NCBI RefSeq assembly: GCF_001643235.1
Contig: NZ_LQWY01000005.1
Location: forward strand, 62,001-126,000
Source of the DNA: Domibacillus aminovorans
GTDB lineage: Bacteria > Bacillota > Bacilli > Bacillales > Domibacillaceae
Length of the DNA: 64,000 nucleotides
Direction: 5' to 3'
The notes below the pieces were generated by a model. That model was given only the letters and a program-made list of their open reading frames with translations, ran no database searches and was not told the origin of the DNA. The position numbers and the translations under genes were made by a program. Of this stretch, positions 1 to 10,331 are shown piece by piece; within the stretch, counting starts at the first letter, position 1; each line of letters starts with the position of its first letter.

Positions 1-444
1 TATGAGTCCTATTTTATGCCGGGTGACTGGTACGTGTCAGGTGACTCTGCATACATGGATGAAGACGGCTACTTCTGGTTCCAAGGCCGTGTTGACGATG
101 TCATTATGACAGCGGGTGAGCGCGTCGGACCGTTTGAAGTGGAAAGCAAACTCGTTGAACATCCTGCTATTCAAGAAGCAGGTGTGATCGGGAAACCAGA
201 TCCGGTTCGCGGTGAAATTATTAAAGCATTCATCGCGCTTCGTGACGGCTACGAGCAGTCAGATGAATTAAAAGAGGAAATTCGCCAATTTGTGAAAAAT
301 GGACTTGCAGCACACGCCGCACCACGTGAAATCGAATTCCGTGACAAGCTTCCAAAAACACGTTCCGGCAAAATTATGCGCCGTGTCTTGAAAGCATGGG
401 AACTCGATTTACCAACAGGTGACCTTTCTACAATGGAGGATTAA
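1..444 (+). CDS. acsA: Acetyl-CoA synthetase, C-terminal part (5' end outside window)
   Basis: This is the last 147 codons of an AMP-forming acyl-CoA synthetase that makes acetyl-CoA from acetate, ATP and CoA in the cytoplasm. The frame is open from base 1, so the gene starts upstream of the window. Visible are the [20 protein letters not shown] hinge region and the C-terminal [11 protein letters not shown] motif, whose lysine is the acetylation and adenylation residue of the family. The end [14 protein letters not shown] resembles Bacillus AcsA rather than longer-chain synthetases. A terminator follows at once, and tyrS lies downstream with its own leader, so this is the end of a transcription unit. 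In B. subtilis acsA also neighbours tyrS. Confidence 0.93.
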   Translation, partial: YESYFMPGDWYVSGDSAYMDEDGYFWFQGRVDDVIMTAGERVGPFEVESKLVEHPAIQEAGVIGKPDPVRGEIIKAFIALRDGYEQSDELKEEIRQFVKNGLAAHAAPREIEFRDKLPKTRSGKIMRRVLKAWELDLPTGDLSTMED

Positions 445-454
445 TGAGTTTTTA

Positions 455-485
455 GCTGCCCTGATTTTTGGGGCAGCTTTTGTTT
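455..485 (+). terminator. Terminator after acsA
   Basis: An inverted repeat (gctgccc, loop, ggggcagc) is followed by a T-rich tract. It sits 11 bases after the acsA stop codon. Confidence 0.8.
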
Positions 486-619
486 TTGTGAATGGTCACA
501 AATAGGCTTGAGTGTTTAGAAAACACTGTGAACGGTCATAAATCAAGATGAGTGGTCGCAAATTCAGTTTGACAAACAGAAATAAGCCGGCTACAATGTT
601 TCTGTGTATAAAATAAACA

Positions 620-2130
<1,511 letters not shown>

Positions 2131-2133
2131 TGA

Positions 2134-2168
2134 AAAGAGCTGCTCAGAATATTGGGCAGTTCTTTTGT
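2134..2168 (+). terminator. Terminator after tyrS
   Basis: Hairpin aagagctgct/ggcagttctt with G-U pairs, followed by ttttgtt, directly after the tyrS stop. Confidence 0.7.
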
Positions 2169-2175
2169 TACATAA

Positions 2176-2211
2176 TAAAACCGCCAATCCTAAACGGAAA
2201 GGCGGTTTTAT
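2176..2211 (-). terminator. Terminator of rpsD
   Basis: Stem aaaaccgcc/ggcggtttta, T-rich on the minus strand, 11 bases beyond the rpsD stop. It may act in both directions at this convergent junction. Confidence 0.8.
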
Positions 2212-2221
2212 AAGCTTGCTA

Positions 2222-2824
2222 TTAACGAGAGTAGAACTCAACGATAAGTGCTTCGTTAATTTCAGCAGGAAGTTCTGAACGCTCCGGAAGGCGCGTGAAT
2301 GTACCTTCAAGTTTGTCAGCGTCAAACGTCAAGTAATCAGGTACGAAGTTGTTTACTTCTACTGCTTCTTTAACGATTGCGAAGTTGCTTGATTTTTCAC
2401 GCACGCCGATTGTTTGACCAATTTTCACACGGTAAGATGGGATGTCAAGACGTTTTCCATCAACAACAACGTGACCATGGTTAACAAGTTGGCGGGCTTG
2501 ACGACGAGTGCGAGCAAGACCAAGACGGTAAACAAGGTTATCAAGACGTGTTTCAAGAAGAATCATGAAGTTCTCGCCGTATACACCTTTCATTTTGCCA
2601 GCGCGATCGAACAAGTTACGGAATTGACGCTCAGTCACGCCGTACATGTGACGAAGTTTTTGCTTCTCTTGAAGCTGCATTCCATATTCAGACAATTTTT
2701 TACGCTGATTCGGACCGTGTGGACCTGGAGCGTAAGGGCGTTTTTCGATTTCTTTACCTGTACCACTTAGTGAAATGCCGAGTCGGCGGGATAATTTCCA
2801 GCTTGGACCTGTGTAACGAGCCAT
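2222..2824 (-). CDS. rpsD: 30S ribosomal protein S4
   Basis: Primary 16S rRNA-binding protein of the small ribosomal subunit, 200 residues, the normal length. The N-terminus [20 protein letters not shown] and the S4 RNA-binding domain ([20 protein letters not shown], then [17 protein letters not shown]) are diagnostic. It is read opposite to tyrS as in B. subtilis and preceded by aaaggagg. Bacillus S4 represses its own translation through a leader, and a leader of about 190 nt with a consensus promoter is present here (see 2825-3056). Confidence 0.98.
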   Translation of the reverse strand: MARYTGPSWKLSRRLGISLSGTGKEIEKRPYAPGPHGPNQRKKLSEYGMQLQEKQKLRHMYGVTERQFRNLFDRAGKMKGVYGENFMILLETRLDNLVYRLGLARTRRQARQLVNHGHVVVDGKRLDIPSYRVKIGQTIGVREKSSNFAIVKEAVEVNNFVPDYLTFDADKLEGTFTRLPERSELPAEINEALIVEFYSR

Positions 2825-3020
2825 AATATGACTCCTCCTTTAATGTTTTTATTTTGTTGTAAAATAAAAACCGGTGTGAATTAACTGCCAGCACATTTTG
2901 TTTTCATGCACCATCGCCCTGCAGCAACGGGTTACACGATGCCCCTTTTCCGGATCATGCCGGACAAAGAAACAAAATGAAATCAAAACAGCATACACAT
3001 AGGCTGCATTTATTTTACAC
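2825..3020 (-). promoter_or_regulatory. rpsD leader, probable S4 autoregulatory RNA
   Basis: About 195 nt of non-coding leader lie between the rpsD promoter and start codon on the minus strand. The middle (about 2890-2970) is GC-rich and can form several helices, for example around ccgttgctgcagggcgatgg. In B. subtilis S4 binds the rpsD leader to control its own translation. I assign the same role by position and length, not from a verified structural match. The ribosome-binding site is aaaggaggag at about 2831. Confidence 0.6.
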
Positions 3021-3027
3021 AAAGAAT

Positions 3028-3056
3028 AGTATATAACGCACAAATACTACTGTCAA
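3028..3056 (-). promoter_or_regulatory. Sigma-A promoter of rpsD
   Basis: On the minus strand TTGACA (3051-3056), a 17-base spacer and TATACT (3028-3033), a near-perfect SigA promoter reading into the rpsD leader. Confidence 0.88.
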
Positions 3057-3062
3057 TCTTTT

Positions 3063-3542
3063 TTAAAGGAAACGAGTCAGCACGTTTGCAAAGTGCGTGA
3101 GACCAATTTCATCTTCTTCTTCGAATCGGTTCACTTCTGGACTGTCAATATCAAGTACACCGATCAGTTCACCATCTTTTACAAGAGGCACGACAATTTC
3201 CGAGCGAGATGCCGCGTCGCACGCAATATGTCCGGGAAATTCATTCACATCAGCGACACGAATCGTTTTTTGTTCAAATGCAGCCGTTCCGCAGACCCCT
3301 TTTCCTAATGGAATACGGACGCAGGCAGGTAATCCTTGAAATGGGCCAAGGATAAGTTCATGGCCATCATATAAATAAAATCCGACCCAGTTGATTCGGT
3401 CCAGAAATTGGCCGAGAAGTGCAGATGCATTGCTTAAATTCGCTATTTTGTTTGGCTCGCCTGCTAAGAGTGCTTCCAGCTGCTTCGTAACAAGTGCATA
3501 TTGCTCCTGTTTTGTACTAGAATAGTGAATGTATTGAAACAA
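3063..3542 (-). CDS. Free methionine-(R)-sulfoxide reductase, GAF domain (YtsP type)
   Basis: A single-GAF-domain protein of 159 residues that reduces free methionine-R-sulfoxide. The three family cysteines are present at C74, C84 and C108 (LPACVRIPLGKGVCG and GHIACDA). The WVGFYLYDG and GPFQG motifs are also typical. The start is a TTG two bases after the hisJ stop, with a gaaggaag ribosome-binding site inside the end of hisJ. I see no in-frame ATG that fits, since the GAF fold needs the N-terminal helix. It is probably cotranscribed with hisJ. The B. subtilis counterpart is ytsP, next to hisJ there too. Confidence 0.9.
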   Translation of the reverse strand: MFQYIHYSSTKQEQYALVTKQLEALLAGEPNKIANLSNASALLGQFLDRINWVGFYLYDGHELILGPFQGLPACVRIPLGKGVCGTAAFEQKTIRVADVNEFPGHIACDAASRSEIVVPLVKDGELIGVLDIDSPEVNRFEEEDEIGLTHFANVLTRFL

Positions 3543-3544
3543 GA

Positions 3545-4357
3545 TTAAACACTTCCTTCTATTAATATAAGATCTATTTTGTCGAAACCTTGTCCGATGC
3601 CAGCTGCTGCATGCGCATCAGATCCATAAATAAGGGGGATACCGAGTGAACGGGCTGAGCGCGCAATGTGCTCAGGAGGATAGGATTCAAGACAAAGCGG
3701 TTTGACGGTGCCAGCTCCATTGTAATCTAATGAATAGCGGTTTTTTTTCACTGCTTGTAAAATCGCCGTGATACGGTCATCAAATGATACATGACACGGA
3801 TACATACGCTGAAATTTATGAACAAGAGTCATATGTCCAATGCGGTCTGGTTTAAATGCGCCAAGATTTGCCTCGACTGATTGCAACAATGTGTCATAGT
3901 ACGATGTATAGACTTCTTCAACTGATCCGAATCGTTCTACTATGATACGAAACTCATCTTCGCTAAAATCAACACAGTAATAGCGGTCTGCATGGCGCAA
4001 AAAATGCACCGATAAAATGCTATCATCAAGGTGTGGTCCATATTCATTAAGTAGATTAGTTGTATCTTGCTCAAAACCTTCGATAAAATCAACTTCAAGA
4101 CCTGTTCGAATACGGATTGACGATTTATACTGTTTTTTCGCTAATTCGACATCTTTTAAATATGATTCCAAATCGATCCAGTCCATTGCACTGTCCCGTT
4201 CAGGTGCGGGATCGATGAAGTTTTTCGGAAGCGGTGCGTGCTCGGTGAAGGTAATATCGGTAAATCCGCACTCAATTGCGCGTTCAACATATTGATTAAG
4301 TGAATCTTTTGATCCATGCGGACAATAGATAGTATGAATATGCCCATCTCTAAACAT
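3545..4357 (-). CDS. hisJ: Histidinol-phosphatase, PHP family
   Basis: Hydrolyses L-histidinol phosphate to histidinol in histidine synthesis. The protein has 270 residues and belongs to the PHP metallophosphatase family. Metal-binding motifs are visible: DGHIHT near residue 4, TEHAPLP near 38, SVHFLRH in the middle and YGSDAHAA near the end. The ATG at 4357 follows aaaggaga. It heads a two-gene minus-strand unit with the GAF reductase and is divergent from ezrA. The other histidine genes are not in this window, as in B. subtilis where hisJ is also away from the his operon. Confidence 0.93.
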   Translation of the reverse strand: MFRDGHIHTIYCPHGSKDSLNQYVERAIECGFTDITFTEHAPLPKNFIDPAPERDSAMDWIDLESYLKDVELAKKQYKSSIRIRTGLEVDFIEGFEQDTTNLLNEYGPHLDDSILSVHFLRHADRYYCVDFSEDEFRIIVERFGSVEEVYTSYYDTLLQSVEANLGAFKPDRIGHMTLVHKFQRMYPCHVSFDDRITAILQAVKKNRYSLDYNGAGTVKPLCLESYPPEHIARSARSLGIPLIYGSDAHAAAGIGQGFDKIDLILIEGSV

Positions 4358-4566
4358 ATGCTAAATCTCCTTTTTAAAAAATTTGTTGGCCTTTTTGACA
4401 TTTTTTTGCGAAAACTATGCGAAAAAACACAAGTTCCCATCCAAAAAATGTGTAGTCGTGCTATTATTAATACTAGTGAAATTATACGTAATTGAACTAA
4501 AGGACGCAATGTGTGGCGTCTATTTTACATATATCTTATTTATTCGTTGTTACGAGGGGGCTTATG

Positions 4567-6267
4567 ATGGTGAAATTCGTCATTGGAGCGGTAGTTGTCG
4601 TATTGATTTTACTCATTTACATAATAATGACTAGGAAAAAAAATGCGACGGAAATTGATCGACTGGATATGAAAAAGACGGAGCTTCTGCATCGTCCTGT
4701 GAATGAAGAATTGACAAAAGTAAAACGGCTCAACATGACCGGACAGACGGAAGAACTGTTTGACAGATGGCGTGCAGAATGGGATGAAGTTGTAACGGTT
4801 GATATCCCTGCTATCGATGAAATGTTATTTGAATCTGAAGGAAAGATAGATCAATTTCGGTTCGGTACAGCAAAAAAGACGAATGCTGACATTGCCAGCC
4901 AACTCGATCAAATTGAGAAAAAAGTGGATGGGATTTTAACTGAACTTGACCAACTTGTGGGCAGTGAAGAAAAAAACCGGGCCGAAGGGGAAGACATGCA
5001 TGCACGGCAGCGTGATGCTAGAAAGCGGCTTCTTGCTCATCGTCATACGTTTGGGAAAGCAGCATCTGTTCTTGAAGTGCAGTTAGATGTATTAACAGGG
5101 CGTTTTGAAAAATTTGCTGACTTAACAGAGGATGGGAATTATCTGGAAGCACGTGAATTGTTGATGGAAATTCAAGTAGAAATGGATAAGATCCAGCATA
5201 AAATGGAACGAATTCCGGTATTGATGACAGAAGTAAATCACATATTGCCGGCACAATTGAATGAAATTGAAAACGGCTATAAAGAAATGAAGCAGGACGG
5301 TTATTTACTTGACCACTTGCAAATTGAAAAAGAATCGGCTGGGTTAAAAGAAGATCTTATCCGTTGTCGTGACTTTCTCGTAAAAACGGAAGTGGAAGAA
5401 ACAGAACTCATCGTAACAGATGCGAGAGACAGCATTGAATTTTTCTATGATTTGCTTGAAAAGGAAGTCATAGCTCGGCACAATGTTATGAAAGATGAAG
5501 GGCAAACTGGTTTAATCATTGATGAGATAAGAGGATATAATAGCGATTTAATTGAAGAAACAGATGTTGTGAAACAAAGCTATCAGCTGGACGAGGAAGA
5601 GTCAAGCGTACCGCGCCATCTGGAAGAAGAAATTTATCATCTCGAAAAACAATATGAAATTTTACATGGACGGATTGTGGAAGAAAAAACGGCTTATTCG
5701 TTTTTATACGATGAATTGAAAGATATTCAAGCACGGATTAACGAAATGAAAAAAGAGCAGGAAGGATTTACAGCCTTTTTGCAAACGCTCCGAAAAGATG
5801 AAATAGAAGCAGGAAAAGAATTACAGTCATTGAGGCTGCATGTACAGCATATTACACGTAAAGTGAAGCAAAGCAATTTGCCTGGGCTGCCGGATTATTA
5901 CAGCGATATGACGGAAGAAGCACGTCTTCGATTAAAGGAAACGAACACCTATTTAAATGAAAAGCCGCTTAATATGAAAGCTGTCCGTGAGAAACTGGAT
6001 GCAGCGAAAGGCGCGATCGATCATTTGGCGAATAAAACAGATGAATTAATTGAGCAAGTTGCGCTGTCTGAGCGAATGATCCAGTTTGGCAACCGATACC
6101 GGCGGACACATCCATCAATCGAGTCAAAGCTAAATGAAGCAGAAATAGCTTTCCGTCATGCGGATTACGGAAAAGCACTTGAATTATGTGCCACGGCGAT
6201 TGACAAAGTCGATTCAAAGGGATTAAAAAAATTCGATGCGCAATATAACGAAGAGCAAAAAAAATAA
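4567..6267 (+). CDS. ezrA: Septation ring formation regulator EzrA
   Basis: A membrane-anchored negative regulator of FtsZ ring assembly that also acts in the switch between elongation and division. The protein has about 566 residues, as in B. subtilis (562). There is one N-terminal membrane segment (VKFVIGAVVVVLILLIYIIM) with a short outside end, then a cytoplasmic rod of four long coiled-coil, spectrin-like repeats. The conserved C-terminal QNR patch is present as IQFGNRYRR. Two consecutive ATGs are possible (4564 and 4567). The gagggggc ribosome-binding site fits the second better. It stands alone between a divergent hisJ unit and a strong terminator. Confidence 0.95.
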   Translation: MVKFVIGAVVVVLILLIYIIMTRKKNATEIDRLDMKKTELLHRPVNEELTKVKRLNMTGQTEELFDRWRAEWDEVVTVDIPAIDEMLFESEGKIDQFRFGTAKKTNADIASQLDQIEKKVDGILTELDQLVGSEEKNRAEGEDMHARQRDARKRLLAHRHTFGKAASVLEVQLDVLTGRFEKFADLTEDGNYLEARELLMEIQVEMDKIQHKMERIPVLMTEVNHILPAQLNEIENGYKEMKQDGYLLDHLQIEKESAGLKEDLIRCRDFLVKTEVEETELIVTDARDSIEFFYDLLEKEVIARHNVMKDEGQTGLIIDEIRGYNSDLIEETDVVKQSYQLDEEESSVPRHLEEEIYHLEKQYEILHGRIVEEKTAYSFLYDELKDIQARINEMKKEQEGFTAFLQTLRKDEIEAGKELQSLRLHVQHITRKVKQSNLPGLPDYYSDMTEEARLRLKETNTYLNEKPLNMKAVREKLDAAKGAIDHLANKTDELIEQVALSERMIQFGNRYRRTHPSIESKLNEAEIAFRHADYGKALELCATAIDKVDSKGLKKFDAQYNEEQKK

Positions 6268-6275
6268 AGAAACAG

Positions 6276-6308
6276 CCGCCTCGAAATAAAAGAGGCGGTT
6301 TTTTTTTA
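6276..6308 (+). terminator. Terminator after ezrA
   Basis: Stem ccgcctc/gaggcgg with an 8- to 9-base loop and nine T residues. Confidence 0.9.
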
Positions 6309-6357
6309 GTTGATGTGCTAACATGGATAGGTGAAAAAAGATGAGGGGTCTTAAACA

Positions 6358-7497
6358 ATGATTTATTATGATAATAGTGCGACGACGATGCCGGATGCGT
6401 CGGTCATGGACACGTTTGTGAAAGCAGGCATTCGTTTTTTTGCAAATCCGTCCTCTTTGCATTCACCAGGGATGGAAGCCGAGCGATTAATAGAAAAAGC
6501 ACGTGAACAAATTGCTGAATTAATGGGCGTGTCTGCAGATGAAATCATATTTACTTCCGGAGGCACAGAATCGAACAATCTGGCGATAAAAGGGGTTGCC
6601 TCTTTTTATAGAGGCCGCGGTCGCCATATCGTCACGACGATGATCGAGCACCCGTCTGTATTTGAAGCATGTCGTGACCTTGAAAAAGGCGGATACAGTG
6701 TTACATATGTAAAGCCAGATGAAAAAGGATTGGTCCGAAAGGAAGATATTGAACAGGCGATCACAGATGAGACGATTCTTGTATCCGTTATGCATGTGAA
6801 TAACGAAACAGGTGCTGTACAGCCAGTCAAAGAGATTGGGAAGCTATTGAAAAAATATCCGTCTGTTCTATTTCATGTTGATGACGTACAAGGATTTGGG
6901 AAAGTGCCGCTTGATTTACAGGCAGCGGGTGTGGACTTATTGTCTGTATCTGGTCATAAATTACATGGCTTAAACGGAACAGGTTTTTTATTTAAGCGAC
7001 ATGGTGTACATGTTGCCCCTCTTTTTTCTGGTGGCGGACAGGAGCGGGGTGTTCGGAGCGGTACAGAAAATGCAGCGGGAATTGCATCACTAGCAAAAGC
7101 GATTCGTCTTCTGCAACAAAGTGATCCAGAAAAAATAAGAGTGCTGACGGAATTCATTCGCGGTCAGCTATTAAAGCGTGAATGGGTTGTTATTCATACA
7201 CCGCTTCAGTCAGCCCCGCACATACTTCATTTTTCCATACCTGGTATAAAAGGAGAAGTGCTTGTTCATGCGCTTGAGAAGGAAGAAATTATTGTTTCTA
7301 CAACGAGTGCATGTTCGTCAAAGCAAAATAAGTCAAGTCGGATACTCGAAGCGATGAATGTAAGTAGAGAACATGCCGCGTCTGCTATTCGAATCAGTCT
7401 TTCGCGGTATAATATAATCAAAGAAGCAACACAATTTATTGACGCATTGGACCGCATCGTGCCGGTTCTGGCGAAAAAAAGGAATGAACGAACATGA
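6358..7497 (+). CDS. nifZ: Cysteine desulfurase, NifS-like, partner of ThiI
   Basis: A pyridoxal-phosphate enzyme (379 residues) that takes sulfur from cysteine as a protein persulfide. The PLP lysine is K201 in SGHKLHG, the cofactor-stacking histidine is in IEHPS (about 98), and the persulfide cysteine is C319 in TTSACSS. Its ATGA overlap with thiI indicates coupled translation. It very likely feeds sulfur to ThiI for 4-thiouridine in tRNA, as shown for NifZ-ThiI of B. subtilis, whose ThiI lacks a rhodanese domain. The start follows gaggggt. Confidence 0.93.
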   Translation: MIYYDNSATTMPDASVMDTFVKAGIRFFANPSSLHSPGMEAERLIEKAREQIAELMGVSADEIIFTSGGTESNNLAIKGVASFYRGRGRHIVTTMIEHPSVFEACRDLEKGGYSVTYVKPDEKGLVRKEDIEQAITDETILVSVMHVNNETGAVQPVKEIGKLLKKYPSVLFHVDDVQGFGKVPLDLQAAGVDLLSVSGHKLHGLNGTGFLFKRHGVHVAPLFSGGGQERGVRSGTENAAGIASLAKAIRLLQQSDPEKIRVLTEFIRGQLLKREWVVIHTPLQSAPHILHFSIPGIKGEVLVHALEKEEIIVSTTSACSSKQNKSSRILEAMNVSREHAASAIRISLSRYNIIKEATQFIDALDRIVPVLAKKRNERT

Positions 7498-8687
7498 ACT
7501 ATGACCGCATTTTAATCCGTTACGGTGAAATGTCGACAAAAGGGCGCAATAGGAGCAAATTTACAAATAAAATGAAATCAAATATTAAGCGGCTGCTCGC
7601 GGATGACCGCATTCAAGTGGAAGCGCAGCGTGACCGCATGTTTATTTATTTAAATGGTGCCTCATTTCACGAGGTGAAAGAACAGCTTTTGCACGTGTCG
7701 GGCATTCAATCATTCAGTCCAGTTGTGAAAACGTCTCAGGACCTTGATGAAATGAAAGAAGCGGCACTTGGATTGATGAAAAGAGCAATGATCGGTACGA
7801 CGACATTTAAAGTTGAAACACGCCGAGCTGATAAAACATTCCCGCTTGATACACACGCGTTAAATCATGAAATTGGCGGTCATGTATTACGAGGAACAGA
7901 AAATTTAACAGTCGATGTACATCATCCGGATCTCACACTTGTTGTTGAAGTACGTCAGGAAGCGGTCTATTTGTCTTGTGAATCGTATCCAGGAGCAGGC
8001 GGGTTGCCAGCAGGTGCTGCAGGTAAAGCAGTCTTGTTATTATCTGGCGGTCTCGATAGTCCTGTCGCAGGCTATATGATGATGAAACGTGGTGTCGAAA
8101 TTGAAGCAGTCCACTTTTTTAGTCCACCGTATACGAGCGAACGGGCGAAGCAGAAAGTGATTGATTTAGCGGACGTATTAACGAAGTATGGGGGCCATGT
8201 ACGCTTGCATATCGTCCCATTTACACACATTCAAGAAACGATACATAAGCAAGTACCGGAAAATTATACGATGACGTCAACGCGCCGCATGATGATGCGA
8301 ATTGCCGACCGTATTCGTGAACAGACAGGTGCACTTGCTATTGTGACGGGGGAAAGTCTTGGGCAAGTTGCAAGCCAGACGATGGAAAGCATGGCGGCGA
8401 TTAATGATGTCACAAATACACCGGTCTTGCGTCCGCTTATTGCGTCAGATAAGCTTGATATTATGGAAGTGGCCCGTAAAATTGGTACGCATGATATTTC
8501 CATTTTACCATATGAAGACTGTTGTACGATTTTCACACCGGCCGCACCAAAAACACGGCCAAGAACAGAGAAAGTCCAATATTTTGAAAGCTTTCTCGAT
8601 TTTGAGCCGCTTATTGAACAAGCTATACGTGATACAGAAACGATCATGCTGCCGAAAAAAGAAACAGAAATCGATGACTTATTATAA
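7494..8687 (+). CDS. thiI: tRNA 4-thiouridine synthetase ThiI
   Basis: Adenylates and thiolates U8 of tRNA. The protein has 397 residues. It has an N-terminal ferredoxin-like and THUMP region (about 1-170), then an ATP pyrophosphatase domain with the PP-loop SGGLDS at 184-189. It ends near residue 397 with no rhodanese domain, as is normal for Bacillus ThiI, so the sulfur must come directly from a partner, here the overlapping NifZ-type desulfurase. Start and stop overlap the preceding gene by four bases (ATGA). Confidence 0.95.
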   Translation: MNYDRILIRYGEMSTKGRNRSKFTNKMKSNIKRLLADDRIQVEAQRDRMFIYLNGASFHEVKEQLLHVSGIQSFSPVVKTSQDLDEMKEAALGLMKRAMIGTTTFKVETRRADKTFPLDTHALNHEIGGHVLRGTENLTVDVHHPDLTLVVEVRQEAVYLSCESYPGAGGLPAGAAGKAVLLLSGGLDSPVAGYMMMKRGVEIEAVHFFSPPYTSERAKQKVIDLADVLTKYGGHVRLHIVPFTHIQETIHKQVPENYTMTSTRRMMMRIADRIREQTGALAIVTGESLGQVASQTMESMAAINDVTNTPVLRPLIASDKLDIMEVARKIGTHDISILPYEDCCTIFTPAAPKTRPRTEKVQYFESFLDFEPLIEQAIRDTETIMLPKKETEIDDLL

Positions 8688-8764
8688 GATTAAATCCCGT
8701 CTGAAATATGGCGCGGATTTTTACTGAAAATGATTTTAAGTATGGAAGGAAATCAGGTGCAAAT

Positions 8765-9670
8765 ATGCAACATGAAATGAAAGCAGGTATTTTGTTTACA
8801 GCCGCTTCTTATGTGATGTGGGGGCTTATTCCGATTTACTGGAAAATGGTCACGCATGTGTCAGCATATGAAATACTGGCCAACCGAATAATCTGGTCGT
8901 TCGTTTTCATGATCGTCCTGCTTGTCGTCTTAAAAAAGTTAGCCCCATTGCAGAAGGTATTAAAAGAAATAAAAATGTATCCGAAAAAAGCACTCGCACT
9001 CGCCGCTGCTTCATTTTTAATTAGTATAAACTGGTTCGTTTATATATGGGCAGTAAACCATGATCAGATTATTGAAACGAGTATGGGGTATTATATTAAC
9101 CCGCTTATGAGCGTGTTGCTTGGTATTGTTGTGTTAAAAGAAGCACTGTCGAAAACGCAGATTTTGTCGTTTCTTCTTGCTGCAGGGGGTGTGCTTATTA
9201 TGACATTTTCATATGGTTCTTTTCCATGGGTATCGCTTTCGCTGGCGACCTCATTTGCACTATATGGTCTCGTGAAAAAAATAATTAAAATGGATGCATC
9301 AGTCGGATTAACAATTGAAACGGCTGTTGTAACGCCACTAGCCCTTCTTTATCTTGTATATGAATCGATGCAAGGCAGTCTTTACTTGTTTTCAGGTAAT
9401 CTAAAAACGGATTTGTTTCTAATGGGCGGCGGGATATTGACAGCTATTCCATTGTTGTTATTTGCAAATGGCGCGCAAAAGATACCGCTGTATATGATTG
9501 GTTTTTTGCAATATATTGCCCCGACAATGACATTGTTACTTGGCGTGTTTGTGTACAAGGAGATGTTTACCCAATCGCAAATGCTGTCATTTGTCTTTAT
9601 ATGGAGCGCGCTCGCTATGTTTACATACGCCCAAATGAAGGGAATGCAAAAGAAAAAAGCAGTGGCTTAA
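8765..9670 (+). CDS. rarD: RarD-type transporter, EamA/DMT superfamily
   Basis: A 10-helix inner-membrane protein of the drug/metabolite transporter superfamily, about 301 residues. The sequence opens with MKAGILFTAASYVMWGLIPIYWK, typical of the RarD subgroup (KG--A--AYVLWGLLPLYWK in relatives), and has two EamA halves. The substrate is unknown. RarD is named from chloramphenicol phenotypes in other bacteria, which is not evidence of function here. I start at 8765, after a purine-rich ggaaggaaat. Upstream in-frame codons to 8708 lack a ribosome-binding site. A second ATG at 8777 is also possible. Confidence 0.85.
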   Translation: MQHEMKAGILFTAASYVMWGLIPIYWKMVTHVSAYEILANRIIWSFVFMIVLLVVLKKLAPLQKVLKEIKMYPKKALALAAASFLISINWFVYIWAVNHDQIIETSMGYYINPLMSVLLGIVVLKEALSKTQILSFLLAAGGVLIMTFSYGSFPWVSLSLATSFALYGLVKKIIKMDASVGLTIETAVVTPLALLYLVYESMQGSLYLFSGNLKTDLFLMGGGILTAIPLLLFANGAQKIPLYMIGFLQYIAPTMTLLLGVFVYKEMFTQSQMLSFVFIWSALAMFTYAQMKGMQKKKAVA

Positions 9671-9680
9671 CTCTTTTCCG

Positions 9681-9710
9681 TTGCAATCGCTATAACATGT
9701 TCTGTATGAT
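9681..9710 (+). promoter_or_regulatory. Probable sigma-A promoter of tpx
   Basis: TTGCAA, an 18-base spacer and TATGAT, 35 bases upstream of the tpx start. Confidence 0.6.
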
Positions 9711-9744
9711 GTATGTATACTGCTGAATTTGGAGGGAATTATAC

Positions 9745-10245
9745 ATGGCAAACGTAACATTTAAAGGAAATCCAATGACATTAATTGGTAACGAAGTGAA
9801 GGTAGGGGACAAAGCACCTGATTTTAACGTACTTGCAAACGATCTATCTTCAGTAACTCTTGCAGATACAACTGGTAAAGTCCGCTTGATCAGTGTTATA
9901 CCTTCGATTGATACAGGTGTATGCAGTACTCAAACACGCCGTTTTAACGAAGAAGCAGCAAAAGTGGACAATGTTCAAGTATTAACCGTCTCTGCTGATC
10001 TTCCATTTGCTCAAGCACGCTGGTGTGCAGCTGCAGGTCTTGAAAATGTAAAAACGTTGTCTGACCACCGCGATTTTTCTTTCGCGGAAGCATATGGTGT
10101 CGGTATGAAAGAACTTCGTTTGCTAGCACGTTCTGTATTCGTTGTCGACTCGAATGATACTGTTACATACGTAGAGTACGTCGGTGAAGGAACAGATCAT
10201 CCAAACTACGATGCAGCGATCGAAGCAGCAAAAGCAGCAAACTAA
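9745..10245 (+). CDS. tpx: Thiol peroxidase, 2-Cys atypical peroxiredoxin
   Basis: Reduces organic hydroperoxides and hydrogen peroxide with thioredoxin as donor. The protein has 166 residues, full length for Tpx. The peroxidatic cysteine is C60 in [11 protein letters not shown] and the resolving cysteine is C94 in ARWCAAAGL. The start codon follows ggaggg. Neighbouring ytxK is the same as in B. subtilis. The sporulation gene ytfJ, next to tpx in B. subtilis, is not here. A terminator follows, so tpx is a single-gene unit. Confidence 0.97.
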   Translation: MANVTFKGNPMTLIGNEVKVGDKAPDFNVLANDLSSVTLADTTGKVRLISVIPSIDTGVCSTQTRRFNEEAAKVDNVQVLTVSADLPFAQARWCAAAGLENVKTLSDHRDFSFAEAYGVGMKELRLLARSVFVVDSNDTVTYVEYVGEGTDHPNYDAAIEAAKAAN

Positions 10246-10267
10246 TTCAGTTCAGGCTCGTTTTCTC

Positions 10268-10306
10268 AGCCGGCTTTGACATTTTGTCGGAGCCGGCTGT
10301 TTTTTG
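10268..10306 (+). terminator. Terminator after tpx
   Basis: Stem cagccggct/agccggctg with a T-run. The downstream ytxK ribosome-binding site follows closely. Confidence 0.85.
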
Positions 10307-10331
10307 CGAAAAGAAAGAGAGGATTTTAATT

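Noticed and set aside
490-560. Repeated gtgaa(c/t)ggtca(c/t)aaat tracts before the tyrS leader, considered as a CRISPR or operator array
   Set aside because: Only two or three imperfect copies with irregular spacing and no spacer structure.
2414-2770. 118-codon open frame opposite rpsD
   Set aside because: It lies wholly antisense to rpsD, has no ribosome-binding site and has a composition explained by the ribosomal gene.
8693-8723. Terminator-like repeat after thiI (aaatcc...ggattttta)
   Set aside because: Stem is short and interrupted. Not convincing enough to call.
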